Shown: piece after piece, positions 33,651 through 42,455 of the stretch
How the letters are laid out: each line of letters opens with the position of its first letter
Numbering within the stretch: position 1 is the first letter of the stretch
Origin: an uncultured Fimbriimonadales bacterium
Lineage (GTDB): Bacteria; Armatimonadota; Fimbriimonadia; Fimbriimonadales; GBS-DC
NCBI GenBank assembly: GCA_937992175.1
Contig: CALKLF010000008.1
Location: 1-64,000 of the forward strand
Length of the DNA stretch: 64,000 nucleotides
Reading direction: 5' to 3'
Translations under genes and position numbers: made by a program
Notes under the pieces: generated by a model
The model's database searches: none
What the model saw: only the letters and a program-made list of their open reading frames with translations
Told to the model about the DNA's origin: nothing

Positions 33651-34118
33651 TCAGCGTTTAGTTCCGTCGGGCGGGCGAATGAAAATCTGGGTCAGGTAAT
33701 AGCGTCGATCGCGCGGGCAATAGACCACGCCGACCCCTGCATGGGTGAACTCTTTTTGCAGGATGTTCGCGCGATGTCCCGGGCTTTCCATCCATCCCTG
33801 CACGGCGACCTGCGCGGGGTTCTCATAGCCGTGCAGCATAAAGATATTCTCGCCGCAGGCGCGCCACGGGACGCGGAAACGGTTCAGGCGTTTATCCACA
33901 TTGCCCAGTCGGGGGTCTTCGTGGTCGAAAAAGTTCCGTTCCGCCATGTTTTTGCTGTGGTCGCGGGCGGCGCGGGCGACATCCTCGCGCCATACAAGCG
34001 GCGGCAGTTTCGCGCGACAGCGCTGCTCGTTAACTAGGTGATGCACGCGCTGCTCCAGATCGCGCAGCTCGCGCTCGGTCGGCTCCTTTCGCGATGGTTC
34101 CCGGCGTCGTTGCGGCAT
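33651..34118 (-). CDS. CAP/SCP-domain protein without signal peptide
   Basis: 155 aa. The CAP fold is recognisable: VHHLVNEQRCRAKLPPLVW, AARDHSKNMAERNFFDHEDP, PWRACGENIFMLHGY, VQGWMESPGHRANILQKEFTHAGVGV. His and Glu residues of the CAP cavity are kept. No secretion signal is visible from the ATG at 34118; the N-terminus is strongly basic. A second, secreted CAP protein lies at 56482. Role unknown. Preceded by a possible 36-codon frame. Confidence 0.85.
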   Translation of the reverse strand: MPQRRREPSRKEPTERELRDLEQRVHHLVNEQRCRAKLPPLVWREDVARAARDHSKNMAERNFFDHEDPRLGNVDKRLNRFRVPWRACGENIFMLHGYENPAQVAVQGWMESPGHRANILQKEFTHAGVGVVYCPRDRRYYLTQIFIRPPDGTKR

Positions 34119-34129
34119 GACGCTTCTTC

Positions 34130-34240
34130 CTATTCCAGTTCGATTCTGCGTTCACGCAGGGCGTTGCGCAATCGCTCAGCCCACGGTTTCGCTCGCCGAG
34201 CGCGGTTCGGTTTTGTGGGCGCAGACGCCTGAGTCGCCAT
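34130..34240 (-). CDS. Possible very small basic protein upstream of the CAP gene
   Basis: 36 codons from ATG 34240 (ATQASAPTKPNRARRAKPWA then a basic helix RLRNALRERRIELE). It lies 9 nt after a TATAAT box (34255-34250), the spacing seen for other leaderless genes here, and ends 11 bases before the CAP start. Arg/Ala-rich composition could be chance in high-GC DNA. Could be a leader peptide or simply untranslated leader of the CAP gene. Confidence 0.3.
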   Translation of the reverse strand: MATQASAPTKPNRARRAKPWAERLRNALRERRIELE

Positions 34241-34304
34241 AACATGCCAATTATACCGATTATTAGCAGGAGGCGCGCCAGCGACGGCGAACCTTAGGAG
34301 CGTC

Positions 34305-35105
34305 ATGGCAAAACGCGGTGTGATGGAAGTCTCGCTGGTGTTCCCCGAAGCCGAAATAATTCGGCGCTATTATCGCGGGCTGATTTATCTGGCGGCGCGC
34401 ACCTGCTACAGCGAGAAGACGCCCCAGCAAATCTGGGGCGAGTTCCTCGCCGACAAGACGCCCCCAGAGCGAGTGATGAAGCTAATTGAACATGTGGTGG
34501 AATCGGGGCACCACAGCACGATTGAGCATATCAGCTTCACCTTCGCGATATCGGGGGTGAGCCGTGCGCTGAGCCATCAGCTCGTGCGCCATCGCATCGG
34601 CGTCGCGTTCGATCAGCAGAGCCAGCGCTATGTGAAATACAAGGAGCCGCAGTATGTCACCCCGCCCAGCATCGAGGCGAACCCCGACGCGCTGCAGGAG
34701 TTCGAACGCTTCCGCGATGTGAGCGAGGAGATTTACCACCGCTTTCTGGAGCAGGGCATCCCCGCGGAGGACGCGCGGTTCATCTTCCCCAACGCCGTGA
34801 CGACCAATCTGATTATGACGGTGAACCTGCGGCAGCTAATGCACATGGCGGGGCTGCGCCTGTGCACGCTCGCCCAGTGGGAAATTCGACAGATGTTCAA
34901 ACTGATTCGCAAAGAGGTGATGGCGGCGGATCCGTACTTTGGCAAGTTGCTGGTTCCCAAGTGCGTGCCGCTGGGCTATTGCGACGAGAAGCGCAACGAG
35001 GACGAACACTGCAAGATACGCCCCCACAAGAACTCAGTGTTCCGCGTGTGGGAGCTGTATAAGCGGGGGAACTTGGTCGAGCGAACGAACCCGGATGGCC
35101 AATAG
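34305..35105 (+). CDS. thyX: Flavin-dependent thymidylate synthase ThyX
   Basis: Makes dTMP using FAD and NADPH. 266 aa. ESGHHSTIEHISFTFAISG (about 67-85), the RHR signature at 95-97 and SQRYV at 106-110 are present. The interval between RHR and the serine is eight residues (IGVAFDQQ) instead of the usual seven, a one-residue insertion in the family signature. The C-terminal RLCTLAQWEIRQMF and CVPLGYCDEKRNED segments are normal. Start ATG 34305 has TAGGAG 5 nt upstream. Confidence 0.95.
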   Translation: MAKRGVMEVSLVFPEAEIIRRYYRGLIYLAARTCYSEKTPQQIWGEFLADKTPPERVMKLIEHVVESGHHSTIEHISFTFAISGVSRALSHQLVRHRIGVAFDQQSQRYVKYKEPQYVTPPSIEANPDALQEFERFRDVSEEIYHRFLEQGIPAEDARFIFPNAVTTNLIMTVNLRQLMHMAGLRLCTLAQWEIRQMFKLIRKEVMAADPYFGKLLVPKCVPLGYCDEKRNEDEHCKIRPHKNSVFRVWELYKRGNLVERTNPDGQ

Positions 35106-35127
35106 CACGCTACAGCGACTCGGTCGG

Positions 35128-35133
35128 TATAAT
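35128..35133 (+). promoter_or_regulatory. -10 box of prmA, probably leaderless
   Basis: GGTATAAT ends 8 nt before the prmA ATG at 35142, with no ribosome-binding site. Confidence 0.6.
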
Positions 35134-35141
35134 TCCCTTCG

Positions 35142-36005
35142 ATGAAGCCGTCGGAGTGGCTTGCGATTCGCGTGGTGGCGCCGCCGCCTGCATGGGATGC
35201 CGTCGCCGCCGTGCTGATCGATTCAGGCTGCGCGGGCGTGGAGCTGCGCGACCAGCCCTATAGCGTGGTCGCGTACCTTCCCCAATCGGAGCAGGAGCGC
35301 ATTCCGACCATCGAGGCGCAGCTGCAGCGTCTCCCCGAATACGATCTGCCCCCTGTCCACAAGTTCGAGGTGCAATCCGTGAATGAGCAGAACTGGCACA
35401 CGGCGTGGCGTCGCTATTTTCGCAGTCGTCGGTTCGGGGAGCGGATTCGCGTACAGCCCAGCTGGAGCCGTCATCAGCCCACCCATGACGAGATTCTGAT
35501 TCAGCTGGATCCTGGGCTAGCATTCGGCACAGGGGGGCACGCCACCACCGCGTTGTGTCTGGAACTGCTGGAGCAGTACCTGCAGCCTGGGGTGCGTGTC
35601 GCGGATGTGGGGACGGGCACGGGGATTTTAGCGATTGCGGCGGCGAAGCTCGGCGCGCGCGAGGTCATTGCCGTCGACAACGACGAACTCGCCGTCAAGA
35701 TTGCGCAGGGCAATATCGAGCGCAACGGCGTCGCGGAGCGCGTGCGGGCGCAGGTTGGCGACGGCTTCCACGCGCTGGAGGGAACTTTTGACCTGATTGT
35801 GTGCAACATCATCAGCGAGTTTCTAATCGCGAGTGCGCCGCAGGTTCCGCCGTGGCTGGATACGGGGGGCGTCTATCTGATTTCAGGAACCAGCGGGCGC
35901 AACTGGCGCAGAGGCGTGCGCCGCGCGATTGAATCTGCAGGTTTGACGCTGGAGGAGGTGCGCAAACGCCGTACATGGGTCGCCGCCGCGTTTCGCAAGT
36001 TGTGA
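35142..36005 (+). CDS. prmA: Ribosomal protein L11 methyltransferase PrmA
   Basis: SAM-dependent trimethylation of L11. 287 aa with the N-terminal substrate domain and a Rossmann methyltransferase: LDPGLAFGTGGHATTALCLE, VADVGTGTGILAIAAAKLGA (SAM motif I), AVDNDELAVKIA and the catalytic-loop DLIVCNIISEFL (PrmA NI motif). Operon with rsmE; the stop is overlapped by the GTG start of rsmE. Promoter at 35128 suggests a leaderless mRNA. Confidence 0.95.
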   Translation: MKPSEWLAIRVVAPPPAWDAVAAVLIDSGCAGVELRDQPYSVVAYLPQSEQERIPTIEAQLQRLPEYDLPPVHKFEVQSVNEQNWHTAWRRYFRSRRFGERIRVQPSWSRHQPTHDEILIQLDPGLAFGTGGHATTALCLELLEQYLQPGVRVADVGTGTGILAIAAAKLGAREVIAVDNDELAVKIAQGNIERNGVAERVRAQVGDGFHALEGTFDLIVCNIISEFLIASAPQVPPWLDTGGVYLISGTSGRNWRRGVRRAIESAGLTLEEVRKRRTWVAAAFRKL

Positions 36006-36727
36006 CTCCGCGCGCCCTGCCGCGCTTTTTCGTGTCGCCTGACGCCCTCGAGGCGCGCGCCCTGCCCGTCGAGGTGGCGCATCAGGTTCGGCATGTGCTG
36101 CGCCTGAAAGGGGGCGACAGGATTTGCCTGCTGAACGGAGTTGGGGGCGTTTATCTGGCGCAACTCGGCGAGGGTGCACAGATTACCAGCCTGCAGCCCG
36201 CCGCGCTGGAGACCGAACTCCCCGTCGTGGTCGCCGTGTTGCAGTCGCTCGTTCGCTCGGAGAAAGCGGAGACGGTCGTTCGGCTCTGCGTACAGGGTGG
36301 GGCGCAGGCGGTTCACTTCGCCCGTAGCGAACGCTCGCTCGTTAAGTGGGAGCCGAGTAAGCAACAGAAACATGCTGAACGCTGGCAGAAAATCGCGCGG
36401 GAGGAGGCGGAGCTTACCTGTCGCGCTCGGCTGCCTGAGGTGCGTCTCATGGAAGACTGGCGCGCGGCGTTCCAGAACCTGCCGCGCCCCGTGTTCGTGC
36501 TGGACGAGTGGGAAGGCGCGATGCCACTCAAACAATGCTGCCGTCGCATACCGCTGCCCGACGCGCTGAGCCTCGTGATCGGTCCCGAAGGCGGTTTCAG
36601 CCCCGCCGAGCGTGAGTGGATGGCTATGCAACCCGATGTTCATGCCGTGTCGCTCGGCGCGCGCGTGCTGCGCACAGAAACGGCGGCGTTCTACGCGCTT
36701 GCGCAGATTGCAGCGTTGTGGGAATAG
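36002..36727 (+). CDS. rsmE: 16S rRNA (uracil-1498-N3)-methyltransferase RsmE
   Basis: SPOUT-class methyltransferase. 241 aa from the GTG at 36002, which overlaps the prmA stop; an ATG at 35975 would add nine basic residues inside prmA and is less likely. N-terminal PUA-like domain (FFVSPDA, HQVRHVLRLKGGDRICLLNG). C-terminal knot: KHAERWQKIAREEAELTCR, VIGPEGGFSPAEREWM and SLGARVLRTETA are the diagnostic motifs. Forms an operon with prmA. Confidence 0.95.
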   Translation: MTPRALPRFFVSPDALEARALPVEVAHQVRHVLRLKGGDRICLLNGVGGVYLAQLGEGAQITSLQPAALETELPVVVAVLQSLVRSEKAETVVRLCVQGGAQAVHFARSERSLVKWEPSKQQKHAERWQKIAREEAELTCRARLPEVRLMEDWRAAFQNLPRPVFVLDEWEGAMPLKQCCRRIPLPDALSLVIGPEGGFSPAEREWMAMQPDVHAVSLGARVLRTETAAFYALAQIAALWE

Positions 36728-36760
36728 CGTTCTCAAGCCTGTTTGCTAACAACTATGAAT

Positions 36761-36850
36761 AGATTCCTCGCTCCGCTCGGAATGACAGTTGTTGTCATGG
36801 CTCTTCCCAGAATGACAACAACTGTCATTCCGAGCGGAGCGAGGAATCTC
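36761..36850. repeat. Family A inverted repeat (copy A3)
   Basis: Long hairpin with arms AGATTCCTCGCTCCGCTCGG and CCGAGCGGAGCGAGGAATCT and an inner inverted repeat of AATGACAGTTGTTGTCAT. Most of the rsmE-prepilin intergenic space is this element; a TATAAT (36913-36918) and GGAGG for the next gene follow. Confidence 0.9.
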
Positions 36851-36938
36851 GCCTGCTCAAAATGATGGGTAGTAGCTTGGGTTTCTTAACACCTGCTTAA
36901 CATGCCCCCCTGTATAATTTTTCGCGTGGAGGTAAGCC

Positions 36939-37847
36939 ATGCGCAATCGAGGTTTTACGCTGATTGAACTGCTGGTAGTCATCGCGATTATCGCGATTCT
37001 GGCGGCGATCCTGTTCCCTGTGTTCGCTCAGGCGCGGGAGAAGGCGCGCCAGACAGGCTGTCTGTCGAATGTGAAGCAAATCGGACTGGGTGTGCAGATG
37101 TATATCCAGGACTACGACGAGTATGTGCCGCGGAATGCCTTTGCCGATCCGCCCCGCGTGCTGGAGGGCGACCACTTCGTGAACTGCTCCTCGCCCCGCT
37201 GGATGGATGTGCTGCAGCCCTACACGAAGAACACCGACATTCACAACTGTCCGAGCGACCCGTTCGCGCCAATTCGCGGTACGCTGCCCAACGGTACAGC
37301 GCATACCCTCGCTGAGAACAAGCGGTATGTGTATCAGCCTTATTCGCCCGATGGGCGCGATGTGCGCCGCGAGGCGGACTGCGGCGACCCGAACGGTCAG
37401 ACGAATGTTGGACGCCGTTTTGGCAGCTACGCGATTAACAATATGTACTACGGGGGCTGCGGCAACGGCGTGACCTTCCGCAACAACAACTTCTCCACCT
37501 GCACGCCGCCCAACAACAAGCCGCTGGCGATGGCGGCAGAACCTGCCGACACCGTGCTGATTGCCGAAGTGCAGAACATGGGGCAGAGCGCGGACTTCTA
37601 TCGCGCCGACCTCGTGCGCGACGATCAGCCCACTCGCGCGGTGGAGACCTTCCCGTTCCCCGCGCTGCTGAACCGTCGCAACAACGGCGCGATTCTCGGA
37701 CGCCACATGAAGCTCTCCAATGTCGTGTGGATGGACGGGCATGCGAAAGCCGTCACGCTGAACTATCTGGCGGAGACGAACCCGAACATCTGCGGCACGA
37801 CCTGCGTGATGTTCCGCTTCACGGTGGACGACGACAAGCCACGCTAA
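36939..37847 (+). CDS. Prepilin-like protein, DUF1559/H-X9-DG family
   Basis: 302 aa. Leader RNRG then [20 protein letters not shown], the Armatimonadota-like [20 protein letters not shown], and [10 protein letters not shown]. The C-terminal [17 protein letters not shown] carries the H-x9-DG element. Central [11 protein letters not shown] and Cys/Asn-rich loops are typical. GGAGG 7 nt before the ATG; TATAAT at 36913. No small membrane-protein partner follows this copy, unlike the one at 30146. Confidence 0.88.
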   Translation: MRNRGFTLIELLVVIAIIAILAAILFPVFAQAREKARQTGCLSNVKQIGLGVQMYIQDYDEYVPRNAFADPPRVLEGDHFVNCSSPRWMDVLQPYTKNTDIHNCPSDPFAPIRGTLPNGTAHTLAENKRYVYQPYSPDGRDVRREADCGDPNGQTNVGRRFGSYAINNMYYGGCGNGVTFRNNNFSTCTPPNNKPLAMAAEPADTVLIAEVQNMGQSADFYRADLVRDDQPTRAVETFPFPALLNRRNNGAILGRHMKLSNVVWMDGHAKAVTLNYLAETNPNICGTTCVMFRFTVDDDKPR

Positions 37848-37858
37848 GTTAAACTGTC

Positions 37859-37927
37859 ATCGCCGTTCGCGGGGACGCCGACGCTACACGAAACGGGTGC
37901 GTAGCGTCGGCGTCCCCGCAGACGATT
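37859..37927. repeat. Family B inverted repeat (copy B3)
   Basis: GGGGACGCCGACGCTAC and GTAGCGTCGGCGTCCCC arms around a short loop. Lies between prepilin and Uma2 genes and could act as a hairpin barrier, but without a T-run. Confidence 0.85.
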
Positions 37928-37985
37928 CTATCGCCTCTCTCGACAGGTCTGTGTCAGGTAAACTTTTCTTTCGGAGGCAAGCAGG

Positions 37986-38546
37986 ATGGCGAAGGTTCTG
38001 GAGAAACCCGCACGGCGCAAACGCAAAATGACCGAGGCAGAATTCATGCGCCTGCCTGACGATGGACGCAAGTACGAACTGGTTGACGGGGAGGCAAAGG
38101 AAGTGCCTGCGAGTGTGAAGCACGATGTAATCGCGATTGAACTGGCAGTGCGCCTCAAGCCGCTAGTGGCGGAGGCGGCATACCTTGCAGGGACGCAGGC
38201 AGGTTTTCGCATGACAACAGGGAACATTCGCGCCCCTGACCTGTCGGTGATTTTCAAAAACAGCCTGCCTCAAGGCAAGCTCCCTGACGGTTTCGGCGAC
38301 CGTGCGCCCGACCTCGCCATCGAAATCGTTTCCCCGAATGAAGATATGCCTGACCTGATGCGTAAAATCGGCGAATACTTTGAATCGGGCGCGAAGCAGG
38401 TCTGGCTGCTGTTTCCTGAACGCAAGCGGGTCATCGTCTATGACTCGCCGTTTGAGCAGACCGTCCTCAACGAGAACGACACGCTCACCACGCCACTCAT
38501 TCCTGAGTTCCGCGCGCGCGTAGGCGATCTATTTGAAGCGGAGTAG
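37986..38546 (+). CDS. Uma2-family putative endonuclease (DUF820)
   Basis: 186 aa, PD-(D/E)XK nuclease-like fold. MTEAEFMRLPDDGRKYELVDGE at the start, IRAPDLSVIF with the catalytic Asp, and APDLAIEIVSPNED with Glu are typical Uma2 residues. The closing KIGEYFESGAKQVWLLFP is also standard. Uma2 genes are abundant in cyanobacteria and in mobile-rich genomes; biological role unknown. Nine bases separate it from the MscS gene. Confidence 0.85.
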   Translation: MAKVLEKPARRKRKMTEAEFMRLPDDGRKYELVDGEAKEVPASVKHDVIAIELAVRLKPLVAEAAYLAGTQAGFRMTTGNIRAPDLSVIFKNSLPQGKLPDGFGDRAPDLAIEIVSPNEDMPDLMRKIGEYFESGAKQVWLLFPERKRVIVYDSPFEQTVLNENDTLTTPLIPEFRARVGDLFEAE

Positions 38547-38555
38547 CCCCCGCCG

Positions 38556-39359
38556 ATGCAGGAGACCCTGATTCGTTTCTGGGAGCGTCAAAGCGACGCG
38601 ATTCTCAAAAGCGCGTTGCAGGTCGCGCTGATTATCGTGCTGGTGATTGTGGCGCGGTGGCTGGGTGGGCGCGTCATTCTGTTCATCACCCGCGCGCTCA
38701 CCAGTAAAATCGAAATCTCCGAACGCCGACAGGCGCAAATCAAGACTATCGGCGCACTGCTCAACAGCATTCTGGGCTATGCGCTGCTGTTCGTCGGGCT
38801 GCTCAGCATTCTGGGCGCGCTGGGGGTGAATTTGGGTCCCGTGCTAGCGACGGTGGGCGTCACGGGACTGGCGGTCAGCTTCGGCGCGCAGCAGCTGGTG
38901 CGCGATGTGATTAACGGCTTCTTTATCCTGGTGGAGGATCAGTTCACCGTCGGCGAGGAAGTGACCATCGACGGCGTTCACGGCACTGTGGAGACGATGG
39001 GCATGCGCATCACCCGCATCCGGGACGATCAGGGTCGGCTGGTGACCTTCGCGAACAGCAGCATTAACCGTGTGATAAACCACAGTCGGGGCAAGGCGGC
39101 GATTAGCGTGGAGGTGGGCGTCGCGGCGGAGTACGGGCTGACCGCGGCGCGGGAGTGGCTCAAGGAGACCGTCTGCGTGTTTCGCCATCCTGCGCTGCAG
39201 GGCGAGCTGGAGGTGGTGGGACCGCGCACGCTGGACACGACGCGCTATACTTTCCAGATTCGGGGACACGCGTTCCCGTCGCAGGCGGATACGGTAGCCG
39301 ACGCCCTGCGCGAGCATCTGCTCCTGCAGGCGAAAGCGGACGGGACGCCGCTCAGTTGA
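38556..39359 (+). CDS. Small-conductance mechanosensitive channel, MscS family
   Basis: 267 aa. Three N-terminal membrane helices including the pore helix GPVLATVGVTGLAVSFGAQQLVRDVINGFF, followed by the beta domain EDQFTVGEEVTIDGVHGTVETMGMRITRIRDDQGRLV with the family GxV-E--G/R-T pattern, and a C-terminal alpha/beta domain. It gates on membrane tension. Adjacent to Uma2 and ybjQ without functional link. Confidence 0.9.
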   Translation: MQETLIRFWERQSDAILKSALQVALIIVLVIVARWLGGRVILFITRALTSKIEISERRQAQIKTIGALLNSILGYALLFVGLLSILGALGVNLGPVLATVGVTGLAVSFGAQQLVRDVINGFFILVEDQFTVGEEVTIDGVHGTVETMGMRITRIRDDQGRLVTFANSSINRVINHSRGKAAISVEVGVAAEYGLTAAREWLKETVCVFRHPALQGELEVVGPRTLDTTRYTFQIRGHAFPSQADTVADALREHLLLQAKADGTPLS

Positions 39360-39425
39360 CGCAGTGCGGGTTTTAGCAGGAATCTGGCTCAGGCTCTCGA
39401 ACCTGCCCCTCTCAGGAGGGAGAAA

Positions 39426-39758
39426 ATGCTGATTACTACACTGCCCGAAGTGCCCGGCTACCGCATCGTGAAGGTGCTGGGCGTTGTGAAAGGGAACACG
39501 GTGCGAGCGACCCATCTGGGCAAAGATTTTCTGGCTGGATTGCGCCAGCTGGTGGGCGGCGAGCTAAAGGAATATACGGAGATGCTCTCCAACGCGCGGG
39601 CGGAGTCGGAACGACGCATGATGGAAGAGGCGGCGCGACTGGGCGCGAACGCCGTCGTGAATGTGCGCTTTGTGTCGGGCAATATCACACAAAATTCCGC
39701 CGAGATTCTGGTATACGGCACGGCGGTCGTCGTGGAGCCGATACAGGGAGAGGGATAG
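39426..39758 (+). CDS. YbjQ-family protein (UPF0145, heavy-metal-binding-domain type)
   Basis: 110 aa; family length is about 105. MLITTLPEVPGYRIVKVLGVV, the central AGLRQLVGGELKEYTEML and EAARLGANAVVNVRF are diagnostic. It forms a pentameric beta-alpha fold in solved relatives; cellular role is unresolved. GGAGGGAG lies just upstream of the ATG. The SDR gene starts directly after its stop. Confidence 0.9.
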   Translation: MLITTLPEVPGYRIVKVLGVVKGNTVRATHLGKDFLAGLRQLVGGELKEYTEMLSNARAESERRMMEEAARLGANAVVNVRFVSGNITQNSAEILVYGTAVVVEPIQGEG

Positions 39759-40544
39759 ATGCGTTTACAGGGGCGTGTGGCGTGGATTACGGGCGCGGCG
39801 CAGGGGCTGGGCGAGGCGTTGGCGCATCGGCTCGCCCAGGAAGGCTGCATCGGGCTGGCGCTGAGCGATATTCAGACTGAGAAACTAAACGCCGTCGCCC
39901 ACGCAATTCACGCCCAACATCCCCACTGTGAGACACTGGCTCTGCCCTGCGATATTCGCCACGAGCAGGAGGTTGTGGACGCCGCCCTGCATATTGACCG
40001 ACGATTCGGAAAACTGGATCTCCTCGTGGCGAACGCGGGCGTGATCCACTCCGCCGAGCTGACCGAGATGACGCTGGAGCAGTGGCAGTGGCAGATTGAT
40101 GTGAACCTGACGGGCTACTTCCTGTGCGCACGCGAGGCGGCGAAGCTGATGAAGCGCGGGGGCGGCGGCGCGATAATCCAGATTAACTCTAAATCGGGGC
40201 TGAAGGGGAGCTACAAGAACTGCGCCTACGCCGCGAGCAAGTTCGGCGGGATTGGGCTGACCCAGAGCATCGCGATGGACCTAGCCCCCTACGGGATTCG
40301 GGTGAACGCGGTGTGTCCGGGCAACCTGCTCGATTCGCCGATGTGGCAGGGGACGCTGTTTGAGCAGTACGCGCGGAAGTGGGGACTGCCTGAAGAGGCG
40401 ATTCGTCGCTATTATGAGGCGCAGGTTCCGCTGGGGCGCGGCTGCACTTATGACGATGTGGCGAACCTCGTGGTGTTTCTGGCGTCGAGCGAGGCGAGTT
40501 ATATTACGGGCGAGGCGTATCGGGTGGCAGGAGGGCAGCTATAA
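39759..40544 (+). CDS. Short-chain dehydrogenase, sorbitol-6-phosphate dehydrogenase-like
   Basis: 261 aa classical SDR. TGAAQGLGEALAHRLA (NAD(P) motif) near 11-26, NAG at 93-95, catalytic Ser in INSKSG and YAASK near 161-165. NAVCPGNLLDSPMWQ and GRGCTYDDVANLVVFLASSEASYITGEAY closely follow the sorbitol-6-phosphate 2-dehydrogenase group, so a sugar alcohol phosphate is the best guess. The 3' end overlaps the convergent zinc-finger gene of the ubiquitin-like operon by 6 bases. Confidence 0.88.
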   Translation: MRLQGRVAWITGAAQGLGEALAHRLAQEGCIGLALSDIQTEKLNAVAHAIHAQHPHCETLALPCDIRHEQEVVDAALHIDRRFGKLDLLVANAGVIHSAELTEMTLEQWQWQIDVNLTGYFLCAREAAKLMKRGGGGAIIQINSKSGLKGSYKNCAYAASKFGGIGLTQSIAMDLAPYGIRVNAVCPGNLLDSPMWQGTLFEQYARKWGLPEEAIRRYYEAQVPLGRGCTYDDVANLVVFLASSEASYITGEAYRVAGGQL

Positions 40545-41006
40545 CGAACCAGGTTCATCGTGAGCGCACTCCAGATGCACCCAGCCGTAGCCGCGCTGAG
40601 GGGTTATCAGTTGACCAAGGCGAATCGGACGAGCGCAGGCGCGGCAGAAGCCCTGATAGCGCGCCTCAATCACGCGCCGCGCGGCGCGCTGCTGACGGTC
40701 GCGACAGCCGACATGCACCCAGTAGCCCCAGCGGGGGTGGCGCGTGATGGGGTCGCCTGGGTTAATCGGCGCGCCGCACCCAGTGCATGTCTCCCGATAG
40801 CGCGCGGGGATGATGCGCGGCGGCGGTTCGCGTCGCGGAACGAGACGCTCAGTCGCCTGCATCAGTTGTCGCAGAGCTTCCTGATAGCCGCGGCGGGGCG
40901 CTTGCGCCACAGGCTCAGGCTGCGCGGGAGCGGGGTTCGCGCCGTTGTTCTCGCGCAAACGCTGATTCTCTTGCCAGCGACGGTTAATCGGTATTGGCTT
41001 TGCCAT
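40539..41006 (-). CDS. Double zinc-finger protein of the ubiquitin-like operon
   Basis: 155 aa. After a disordered Pro/Arg/Gln-rich stretch (1-70) come two near-identical metal modules: C74-x2-C77 ... H98-x2-C101 and C121-x2-C124 ... H144-x2-C147, each with the pattern CxxC-x3-I-x2-G-x2-I ... G-x-W-V-H-x2-C. This resembles treble-clef/PARP- or LIM-like fingers, not a recognised RING. It starts 3 bases after the JAB-E1 stop and is the last gene of the operon, so it may be a substrate adaptor, an E3-like factor or a target. Function is inferred only from context. Confidence 0.7.
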   Translation of the reverse strand: MAKPIPINRRWQENQRLRENNGANPAPAQPEPVAQAPRRGYQEALRQLMQATERLVPRREPPPRIIPARYRETCTGCGAPINPGDPITRHPRWGYWVHVGCRDRQQRAARRVIEARYQGFCRACARPIRLGQLITPQRGYGWVHLECAHDEPGSL

Positions 41007-41009
41007 CGT

Positions 41010-42455
41010 TCAGCTCCCTCGCGGGGCAGGAATCGGTTTCCCGCGTCGCGTGCGTCGGCTCTGGCGCGGGAGGTATCCCTGCAGCCCATACAATCCCTGC
41101 CCCAACAGGCTGTCGGGATGCTCCGAGCAGAGCAGGCAGTTCGGGTTGCGCTCGGCGCGGGCAGGAAACGCCTGTTGCTGGAGCAGGTCGTAATAGACAT
41201 ACGGCTGCACAGGCGCGCACCCCGTAGCTAATTTTACCAGCTCCCACGCCAGCAGGTTCCCTACAACGCCGTTGAGGAACACTACCTGCGGGTTCGGGAT
41301 GTGTTCGCCCTGAATATAGCCGCCGCGGATGGAGAGTTCGCGCTGGTGGGGGGTGAGCTGCTCCTCCACGCTCTGGCGGACGCCTCGCTCCACGCAGGCG
41401 ATGCAGGCGGTCTCGCCCGGCAGGATGAGCTGCACCTGCCCGCCGCCCTGCGCAATCCCCCCGTTCTCGCTGCGCACGCCCACACCCGCGTCCAGATAGG
41501 GAATCAGGGCGCACATCGCGACGGTGTTCAGATACTGGCGCACGACCGCGCTGTCCACCGCACCGACAATCACATCGCAGCCGAGCAGGTGGGCGAGGAC
41601 CTGGGGCGTGCGGGCGTCGCGAGGGATGGGGACAATCGTGCGCAGTTCAGGCGGGCGGGCGCGGTTGAGTCGCAGCGCTAACGCACGCACTTTGCGCCAT
41701 CCCCGCCGCGCCTGCGCATAACTCGCGCCCACCACCCGATTCAGATTGCTCAACTCCAGTCGGTCGGGGTCGATCAGCAGAATCTGCCCGACGCCCAACA
41801 GCGCGAGCGCGTTCGCAATCTGCGAGCCTAAGCCCCCTGCGCCCACCAGCGCGACGCGAAGGCTGCTCAGAATCGCCTGACCCTCCGCCCCAAACGCGCG
41901 AATCTGACGGTCGTACACTGTCCGCTCCGCCCAGTCGAGCCAGAGTAGTTTTTGTCCTGTGCTGTAGCGCGTTTCGAGGGGCGCGCGGAGGACGCGCAGC
42001 CGCACAATCGGCGCGAAGCGCTCCCGCTGATAGTCCCAGAACCGCCCTTCGAAGCTCATGTCGTTGCCGAACACGAGGCTGCCGTGCCGAAACGGGGGCG
42101 ACATACTTTGCGTGGTCTGGAACTTCAGCAGGTCGCTGCGGTCGTCAATGGACGAGAAGCGCGGATTCGTACCCCACGGATGGGTATGCGCCTCCAGCAG
42201 GCTGTAGCCCTCGCGAGCGCAGCGCACCAGCAGCCCATGCACGAACTCTGGGCGCGTTTCTACCAGGCTGTGGGTGCGATGGGCGTAGGCGTTTTCGGGT
42301 ACGGGTACGACCTCACGCGCGAGGAATATCACGCGCGATTCGCTCTCCAGCGTCCGGCAGAGCAGGAAACACTTGGTCTCCACGCTACAGTCGGCGAGCA
42401 GAACCGCGCGCAGGCGCGCCCAGAGCGCGTGAGGGAGCCGAACCTCGCCTATCAT
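41010..42455 (-). CDS. Fused JAB/JAMM isopeptidase and E1-like (ThiF) activating enzyme
   Basis: 481 aa bifunctional protein. Residues 1-160 are a JAB/MPN metalloprotease with the zinc site H90-x-H92 ... S101-x2-D104 (AHTHPWGTNPRFSSIDD) and a candidate catalytic Glu near 27. Residues 175-450 are an E1/MoeB/ThiF domain: YDRQIRAFG, nucleotide loop GAGGLG 205-210, IDPDRLELSNLNR with R240, and D301. Two CxxC pairs (C351/C354, C440/C443) would bind structural zinc. It should adenylate the modifier C-terminus and also process or remove it. ATG 42455 overlaps the E2 stop (ATGA). Such JAB-E1 fusions occur with Prok-E2 family genes in bacterial ubiquitin-like operons. Confidence 0.9.
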   Translation of the reverse strand: MIGEVRLPHALWARLRAVLLADCSVETKCFLLCRTLESESRVIFLAREVVPVPENAYAHRTHSLVETRPEFVHGLLVRCAREGYSLLEAHTHPWGTNPRFSSIDDRSDLLKFQTTQSMSPPFRHGSLVFGNDMSFEGRFWDYQRERFAPIVRLRVLRAPLETRYSTGQKLLWLDWAERTVYDRQIRAFGAEGQAILSSLRVALVGAGGLGSQIANALALLGVGQILLIDPDRLELSNLNRVVGASYAQARRGWRKVRALALRLNRARPPELRTIVPIPRDARTPQVLAHLLGCDVIVGAVDSAVVRQYLNTVAMCALIPYLDAGVGVRSENGGIAQGGGQVQLILPGETACIACVERGVRQSVEEQLTPHQRELSIRGGYIQGEHIPNPQVVFLNGVVGNLLAWELVKLATGCAPVQPYVYYDLLQQQAFPARAERNPNCLLCSEHPDSLLGQGLYGLQGYLPRQSRRTRRGKPIPAPRGS

